From Tigheibacillus halophilus (GTDB lineage Bacteria > Bacillota > Bacilli > Bacillales > Amphibacillaceae): a DNA stretch of 64,000 nucleotides. Below the pieces are notes generated by a model that did no database searches, was not told the origin of the DNA, and saw only the letters and a program-made list of their open reading frames with translations. Every line of letters begins with the position of its first letter. The first letter of the stretch is position 1. A program made the translations under genes and the position numbers. Shown in pieces: positions 59,272 to 64,000 of this stretch. The DNA lies in the NCBI RefSeq assembly GCF_042683165.1, contig NZ_JBHUIZ010000012.1:62001-126000 (forward strand). The letters are read 5' to 3'.

Positions 59272-62163
59272 TCATTTCTTTACGGCCACTTTCGTTGCCT
59301 TGCTGATATTGCCAGCCTTATCCTTCGATGTTACGTACAGAATTGTTCCGGCTTTTTGCTTCTTGATTTTTATGTTGAAATTACCTTTGCTGTCAGTTTT
59401 TTTGGAGGCGATTTTTTTGCCTTTTTGCTTCACAACCACTGTTGCTCCAGTCTCTGTTTTTCCTCTTATGAGAGTGTCACGAGTGGTTATCTTGTTTACT
59501 TTAGGCGCCTTGGGCGGGATTTTATCTGCCACGACTATTTTAGCGGCCTTGCTTTGCCTTTTGGCGAGATCTGTAACGGTGATATGAAGCACAGTCCCGG
59601 CCTTTTGTTTTTTGATCTTGAGTTTAAAAGTCCCTTTATTGTTTGCTTTTCCGGAAGCAATGGACTTGTTGGAGTGATTCTTGATTTTCACCCCTAGATT
59701 AGCGAGTGTGGAGCCCGTTACAATAGTGGACTTATTGCTCACTGCTTTCACCTTTGGAGCTGGTGGCTTCGTTCCTTTTTTGACGATAATCTTCATGGTT
59801 GTTTTTGCTGAACCGTTTTCTCCTGAGAGGTGGAGTACAGTGTCAGCCCGCTGCACTTTTTTTATGCTTACTTTGAATTTTCCATTGGAATCAGCTGTGG
59901 CTTTGCCAAGTACCTGTTTCCCTTTTTTTATCGTAATGCGGGTCCCCTTTTTAGCAGAACCGGTCAATGAAATCATATTATCTTTAAGTTTGCTGACATT
60001 CATTCGCAAGTCAAGTGCACTCACGGCGCTAAAAGCGTTCAACCGCCCCCATCCTGAAGCATAATCATAGCCGGGCTGCTGGCTGCAAGGGACGATTTCG
60101 TAGTCATCATTGTAGCATTCCAAATATTTATTATCTTGTTCCTCCATGGCAATATCATCTGCTGTGTTCGTTAATAAATGTTTGATTTGAGCTGGCTTCA
60201 GTTTTCGATCCTTTGCAAGCAGCATGCCGGCTACAGCAGTAACATGCGGTGCTGCCATAGATGTGCCAGACATATAAGTGACGTTGCCGTTTGGCAGAAG
60301 GCTCGGGATGTCAGAGCCAGGTGCGACGAGAGCCAGTTCCTTGCCAAAATTGGAATAGTCACTGGTAATGTCCAGCTTGTTTGTTGCCCCGACAGCGATT
60401 GCATAACGGGAAGATGCAGGATAATCTATTTCTTCTGAACCATCATTTCCACTGGCTGCTACGATAGTGACATTTTTATTTGCGGCATACTTCATAGCGT
60501 GTTCAATTGTCCTGCTGTAAGGACCGCCGAGACTTAAATTTATCACTTTTGCCCCTTTGTTGACGGCATATATGATACCTAGAGCGATTTGCTCTGTTTC
60601 TCCTTCGCCATATGCATCAAGCACTTTGACTGGCAGAATTTCAGCTGATTGATTCACTCCGGCCATGGAATAACCGTTGCCGGCATTTGCTGCGATGATG
60701 GCCGATACATGCGTGCCATGACCTTCATCATCGCTTGCATCATTGTTATTAGCGACAAAATTTTTTCCCAGATCGGTGCGGACTTTTCCTTTTAAATCTG
60801 CCAAGGAACTGTCTACACCAGTGTCCGTGATCGCAATCAGTGTTTTTGGCAGTTTTTGGCCTTTCAATAATTTTTGAAGGCTTTCCTGCTTTACGTCTGC
60901 CCCTTTTTTGCCTGCATCTTTGCCAGTATTGTGCAATGACCATTGATATGGATATTGCACATCTTTGGATAGGGCGCGGTAGGTCCGGACTGGTTCAACA
61001 TATTCGACTTCCGGAAGGTTATCTAGCTTTTTTATTAGTGTGTTTGCAGCATTTTTGTCGATGCTGGCTACGAATACTCCGGGTAAAGATACGTTTTTAG
61101 TCCCAAGCGCAGATACATGCTTTGTTTTATAACCGTGCGCAGCAATTTTTTGGGAGACCCATTTTCCGCTTTTTCCATTTTTTACTTTGATGATCAATTT
61201 TTCGGAAGCAGCCGCTGTACTGGAAAGCTCAAAATCTTTCAATGCTTGTTTGATAGATTTGCCTGCAAGCTTTGAGAGCTTTTTTTCTGGAACAAGCTGG
61301 CCAATGCTATTTTTCATGTCTTGCGGTAAAGTATTCATCGTAAAAGTATACAAATTGATAATCGCTTGCTGGTCTTTACCCTGAATCATATAGCCGGCAT
61401 CAGAGCCGTTTTCTGCGATATCTTGAAACATTGATTGCAGCTGTACAAGGTTTTTATAGACGTCATCCTTTGCTTTGGTGTTGAAAGCCATTTTGGCAAT
61501 GAGAAAAGGAGATGCATGATAATATAGTGATGTCAGTTTCTTGCCTTTGCTTGTTTTGCTTAAAAGACCATCCCTTGTCTGGCGTAAATGTTTCATGATT
61601 TGGGTACCGGACTTTTTTTGAGATGTACTTAATTCGACAGGACAAGGCTCGCCGGATTCTGTGGCAGGTGGAAGATTGACAGATTCATAATGAAGCTGGT
61701 AATTAATTGCTTTGGAAGCGGAATTTGGCTGTTCCCCATCATTAAAACCAGTTACTTTGATGTAGCAGGGTCCACTCCACGCATAAGGGAAATCTACTTC
61801 GGCAGATTGTTTCTTATCGGCATATGCCTGATACCAGTAGAATGGTTCATTTTCGATTGCACTTTTCTTGCTTGGATAAACGCTGATCTCAACGGGCGCA
61901 TTGCTGCTCAATGTCAGACGCAAATGTGTATGATTAGTAAGATTGGCTTTACCTGGATCGAATTGATACCATTGTTCGTCCTCTAGATGGGTAAGTACAT
62001 TGGAAAACGTGTTTGGCTTAACCGAGATTCCTATCAGCTTAACCGGATGGTCAATGGACTTCCCATCCGGTTGGGAGTTGGTAAAGCCGGTTTCCGGGAC
62101 TATCAGGCTGAAGCATAACGCACATGTAAGGAAAAATCCAATTAATCTCTTTCTATTGGTCAT
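59272..62163 (-). CDS. Secreted S8 subtilisin-like protease with C-terminal Ig-like repeats
   Basis: The 963-residue exoprotease has a signal peptide (KRLIGFFLTCALCFSLIVPETGF, residues ~4-27), a PPC-like domain (~40-155), and a helical pro-region with an inhibitor-like strand (GVFVASIDKNAANTLIKKL, before residue 390). The catalytic triad is D447 (TDTGVD), H482 (HGTHVSA) and S635 (GTSMAAPHV). A GWGRLNA element closes the domain. The last ~260 residues are three or four lysine-rich Ig-like units, each ending KGxFxxxIKKxKAGTxLxxT. ATG 62163 is supported by GGGGGT; ATG 62184 is not. No sortase signal; the basic repeats may bind wall polymers. Confidence 0.92.
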   Translation of the reverse strand: MTNRKRLIGFFLTCALCFSLIVPETGFTNSQPDGKSIDHPVKLIGISVKPNTFSNVLTHLEDEQWYQFDPGKANLTNHTHLRLTLSSNAPVEISVYPSKKSAIENEPFYWYQAYADKKQSAEVDFPYAWSGPCYIKVTGFNDGEQPNSASKAINYQLHYESVNLPPATESGEPCPVELSTSQKKSGTQIMKHLRQTRDGLLSKTSKGKKLTSLYYHASPFLIAKMAFNTKAKDDVYKNLVQLQSMFQDIAENGSDAGYMIQGKDQQAIINLYTFTMNTLPQDMKNSIGQLVPEKKLSKLAGKSIKQALKDFELSSTAAASEKLIIKVKNGKSGKWVSQKIAAHGYKTKHVSALGTKNVSLPGVFVASIDKNAANTLIKKLDNLPEVEYVEPVRTYRALSKDVQYPYQWSLHNTGKDAGKKGADVKQESLQKLLKGQKLPKTLIAITDTGVDSSLADLKGKVRTDLGKNFVANNNDASDDEGHGTHVSAIIAANAGNGYSMAGVNQSAEILPVKVLDAYGEGETEQIALGIIYAVNKGAKVINLSLGGPYSRTIEHAMKYAANKNVTIVAASGNDGSEEIDYPASSRYAIAVGATNKLDITSDYSNFGKELALVAPGSDIPSLLPNGNVTYMSGTSMAAPHVTAVAGMLLAKDRKLKPAQIKHLLTNTADDIAMEEQDNKYLECYNDDYEIVPCSQQPGYDYASGWGRLNAFSAVSALDLRMNVSKLKDNMISLTGSAKKGTRITIKKGKQVLGKATADSNGKFKVSIKKVQRADTVLHLSGENGSAKTTMKIIVKKGTKPPAPKVKAVSNKSTIVTGSTLANLGVKIKNHSNKSIASGKANNKGTFKLKIKKQKAGTVLHITVTDLAKRQSKAAKIVVADKIPPKAPKVNKITTRDTLIRGKTETGATVVVKQKGKKIASKKTDSKGNFNIKIKKQKAGTILYVTSKDKAGNISKATKVAVKK

Positions 62164-62557
62164 GTAACTAACCCCCACGTTCATCGATTTTTAGAAGTGC
62201 TGTCAGGTAAGAAAAACATATAAATAGATTCGGGTCCCGTGCTATCCCCTTTCACGTGCATACTTTTTAGAATATTATCCCACAAGCGCGGTCAAAGTAA
62301 AGAAGTATTTTCCGCTTCCAATAAGAATCGTTCGACAAAACATAATTTACTTGAATAAGAGCTCCCGTGCCCTCCTCGAAAACAGCGTAGGTTACAAGGT
62401 GCTGGCCTTCTTTTAGAAAACGCAAAATCGGTCATGTAACATTATGCAGTAACATACATATGAAATATTTATTGATCACCATTGTTTCTGGATTAGAAAG
62501 GGAATTCGAGCGCTTTTGTCGAATATAGTCTAGTAAGAGGAAAGCGAGGTGCCTATT
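62164..62557. other. Divergent region between the protease and the last gene
   Basis: About 390 bases, no gene. The protease promoter must lie here, but no close consensus was found. CGAGGT (62546) is the ribosome site of the next gene. Confidence 0.45.
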
Positions 62558-64000
62558 TTGCCCTGGTCAATGTACACAGAGAGAAAGCAAATGGTTGAAA
62601 AAGAACTGAAGAAACTTGAAAAGGAAAAATATATTTCAACAGACGTTTGTCAGCAAGTTGTAAAAGCCCATGAAAAGTATTACAAGGAATTGGAACATAG
62701 AGAGAAAGAGGAAAGAAACGCACGTTTGTCCAAGAATACATCTGCCTTGAAGAAGAACAAAAAATTAAATCAATCAAGCCCGGTGCCGTTTGCTAAAAAA
62801 CAATTATCCCCACAGCAAATCCGTGAACGCAATATCATCTGGTCACTGAATATAGGCATTATCCTGTTATTGCTTGGGGGATTGGTGCTGGCAACTAGCA
62901 CCTGGGACACATTGAACAGCCTGATGAAAGTAGTTCTGATCACATTTGTTTCGGTGCTGTTCTATGGGCTGGCATATGTGACAGAGCGCATGCTTAAAAT
63001 TGAGAAAACAGCATTCGCCTTTTATGTGCTGGGAAGCCTGTTTTTGCCGATTGTTATTTTATCAATTGGATTTTTCAAACTGTGGGGAAATTATTTCTCC
63101 GTTTTTGGTGAAGGTAAATTTCTGTTCGGTGCTGCCGGAAGCCTGATCATATTGCCTGTCTATGTGTTTTTTGCACAGAAGCTTCGCGCCAGATTGTTTG
63201 TCTGGTTTGCCTGCGCCAGTCTGACATTGGCTGCTGGATTTTTGCTGGCAGCTTGTAAACCTCCACTTGATGTGTTCTATTTTGGTATGATGCTGTTCAA
63301 TGGGTTGCTGATGGTGCTGTACCGTTATTTGAAGAAAAATGATGCATGGCAATTGTTTTCGAAAGAATGCCTGCTTTATGTACAGGTAAATATGATTTTT
63401 TCCACTTTGCTGATGCTGGGATTTTATGAAAGGGAAGTGGCACACGGCTTTAATTTGATTTTGACAGCGATACTTTATTTTGCGATGGTATATGTCAGCA
63501 AACATAGGGAATATCAATTTGTGTTTACTGCCATGCTTGTCTATGGTGTATATCAGATAATTGAGTTCTCTGCGCTTGTGCATGTTGGCGCAGCCGTATA
63601 CGCGTTGCTCGGTTTTGTATTCATTGTACTGCCTTTATTACTGAAAGGCGATGACAAACAAAAAAGGATATATCATTATACCAGTGCGCTGGTATCAGGG
63701 TGTGCTTTTCTTTATATCAGTTTTCAAGGACTCGTATGGCTCCATGATCAGCCATCAATCGTATTTTTAGCAGCTTATGTGATTATATTTCTGAATTATG
63801 CATATCTGTCTCACTCGGTGAAGCGTGTGCTGTTTTCCTACCTGGCTCCTGTGTTTTTATTGGCTGCTTTACGTGAGGCTGTTTTGCTCGGACACACTTG
63901 GTTTGGTTACGAATCAATTACGTTAATCATGTTCTTTGCCAGTCTGCTGGTATATATTCTGTTTGGGTGTTTGATGAAGCTACCACTCTTTCAGTCTTTG
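62558..64000 (+). CDS. Large polytopic membrane protein (incomplete at window end)
   Basis: An uninterrupted frame of 481 codons runs from TTG 62558 (GAGGT seven bases upstream) past the window end. Residues ~1-85 are highly charged and probably coiled (VEKELKKLEKEKYIS, EHREKEERNARLSK). From ~90 onward there are many membrane segments (NIGIILLLLGGLVLATSTW, VVLITFVSVLFYGLAYV, GSLFLPIVILSIGFF). The layout resembles DUF2157-like or SCO7613-type membrane proteins of Bacillaceae, but I do not recognise a defined family. Start by a non-ATG codon and the missing 3' end explain why it could be overlooked. Confidence 0.8.
   Translation, partial: MPWSMYTERKQMVEKELKKLEKEKYISTDVCQQVVKAHEKYYKELEHREKEERNARLSKNTSALKKNKKLNQSSPVPFAKKQLSPQQIRERNIIWSLNIGIILLLLGGLVLATSTWDTLNSLMKVVLITFVSVLFYGLAYVTERMLKIEKTAFAFYVLGSLFLPIVILSIGFFKLWGNYFSVFGEGKFLFGAAGSLIILPVYVFFAQKLRARLFVWFACASLTLAAGFLLAACKPPLDVFYFGMMLFNGLLMVLYRYLKKNDAWQLFSKECLLYVQVNMIFSTLLMLGFYEREVAHGFNLILTAILYFAMVYVSKHREYQFVFTAMLVYGVYQIIEFSALVHVGAAVYALLGFVFIVLPLLLKGDDKQKRIYHYTSALVSGCAFLYISFQGLVWLHDQPSIVFLAAYVIIFLNYAYLSHSVKRVLFSYLAPVFLLAALREAVLLGHTWFGYESITLIMFFASLLVYILFGCLMKLPLFQSL

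Noticed and set aside
1..64000. rRNA, tRNA, prophage or integrase-att structures
   Set aside because: None seen on reading both strands; only transposon fragments and small repeats are present.

Overview
The window reads as chromosome of a low-GC, spore-forming Gram-positive bacterium of the family Bacillaceae, most like the halotolerant Virgibacillus/Oceanobacillus/Lentibacillus group. This placement is inferred from gene content: DUF2642 coat-type proteins, a CgeB-like protein, YkvI, CzrA/CzcD, an MhqR-type operator, orphan NikR and mvaS. There are strong AGGAGG-type ribosome sites, many TTG/GTG starts and short stem-loop terminators. I see no rRNA, tRNA, CRISPR or intact prophage.

Layout. 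0-4 kb is a decayed zone: a 5'-truncated zinc alcohol dehydrogenase, a degraded second copy of its 3' half in opposite orientation, a Tn3-transposase fragment, an intact SDR, and four iteron-like 20-bp repeats. 4.1-4.7 kb has two reverse-strand DUF2642 proteins. 5.1-9.5 kb is a tight operon for making and recycling PAPS: ATP sulfurylase, SLC13-type permease, APS kinase and 3'-nucleotidase, with no PAPS reductase. 9.8-15.9 kb is a glycan locus: CapE-like dehydratase/epimerase, CgeB-like glycosyltransferase, a PAPS-dependent sulfotransferase overlapping capF, and a GT61 glycosyltransferase. 16-20 kb holds a lipoprotein, a broken flavin monooxygenase, a coat-like Gln/Gly repeat protein and a broken AEC permease. 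20-32 kb is accessory metabolism with local regulators: a Fur-box reductase, TetR/flavin monooxygenase, MocR, two MFS carriers, an aminotransferase and an SDR/TetR pair. 32-39 kb has DUF4256, DUF1801, a large secreted GH84 glucosaminidase, NikR, GNAT and a polysaccharide deacetylase. 39.6-43.2 kb is a three-gene molybdenum hydroxylase operon. 43-57 kb carries YkvI, MarR-FUSC, an esterase, an MhqR-type dioxygenase, CzrA-CzcD, an NCS1 permease, an AbrB-type transporter, a thioredoxin-like protein and a YibE/F pair. 57-64 kb has an isochorismatase-fold hydrolase, HMG-CoA synthase, a secreted subtilase and a large membrane protein cut by the window end.

How they fit. The strongest system is 5-16 kb. 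Sulfate import, activation to PAPS and PAP removal sit beside a sulfotransferase translationally coupled to a deoxy-amino-sugar enzyme and two glycosyltransferases. I infer a pathway for a sulfated surface glycan. The CgeB-like enzyme, the flanking coat-type proteins and the absence of any flippase or polymerase suggest the spore surface, assembled in the mother-cell cytosol. That is a hypothesis; the individual enzyme families are clear.
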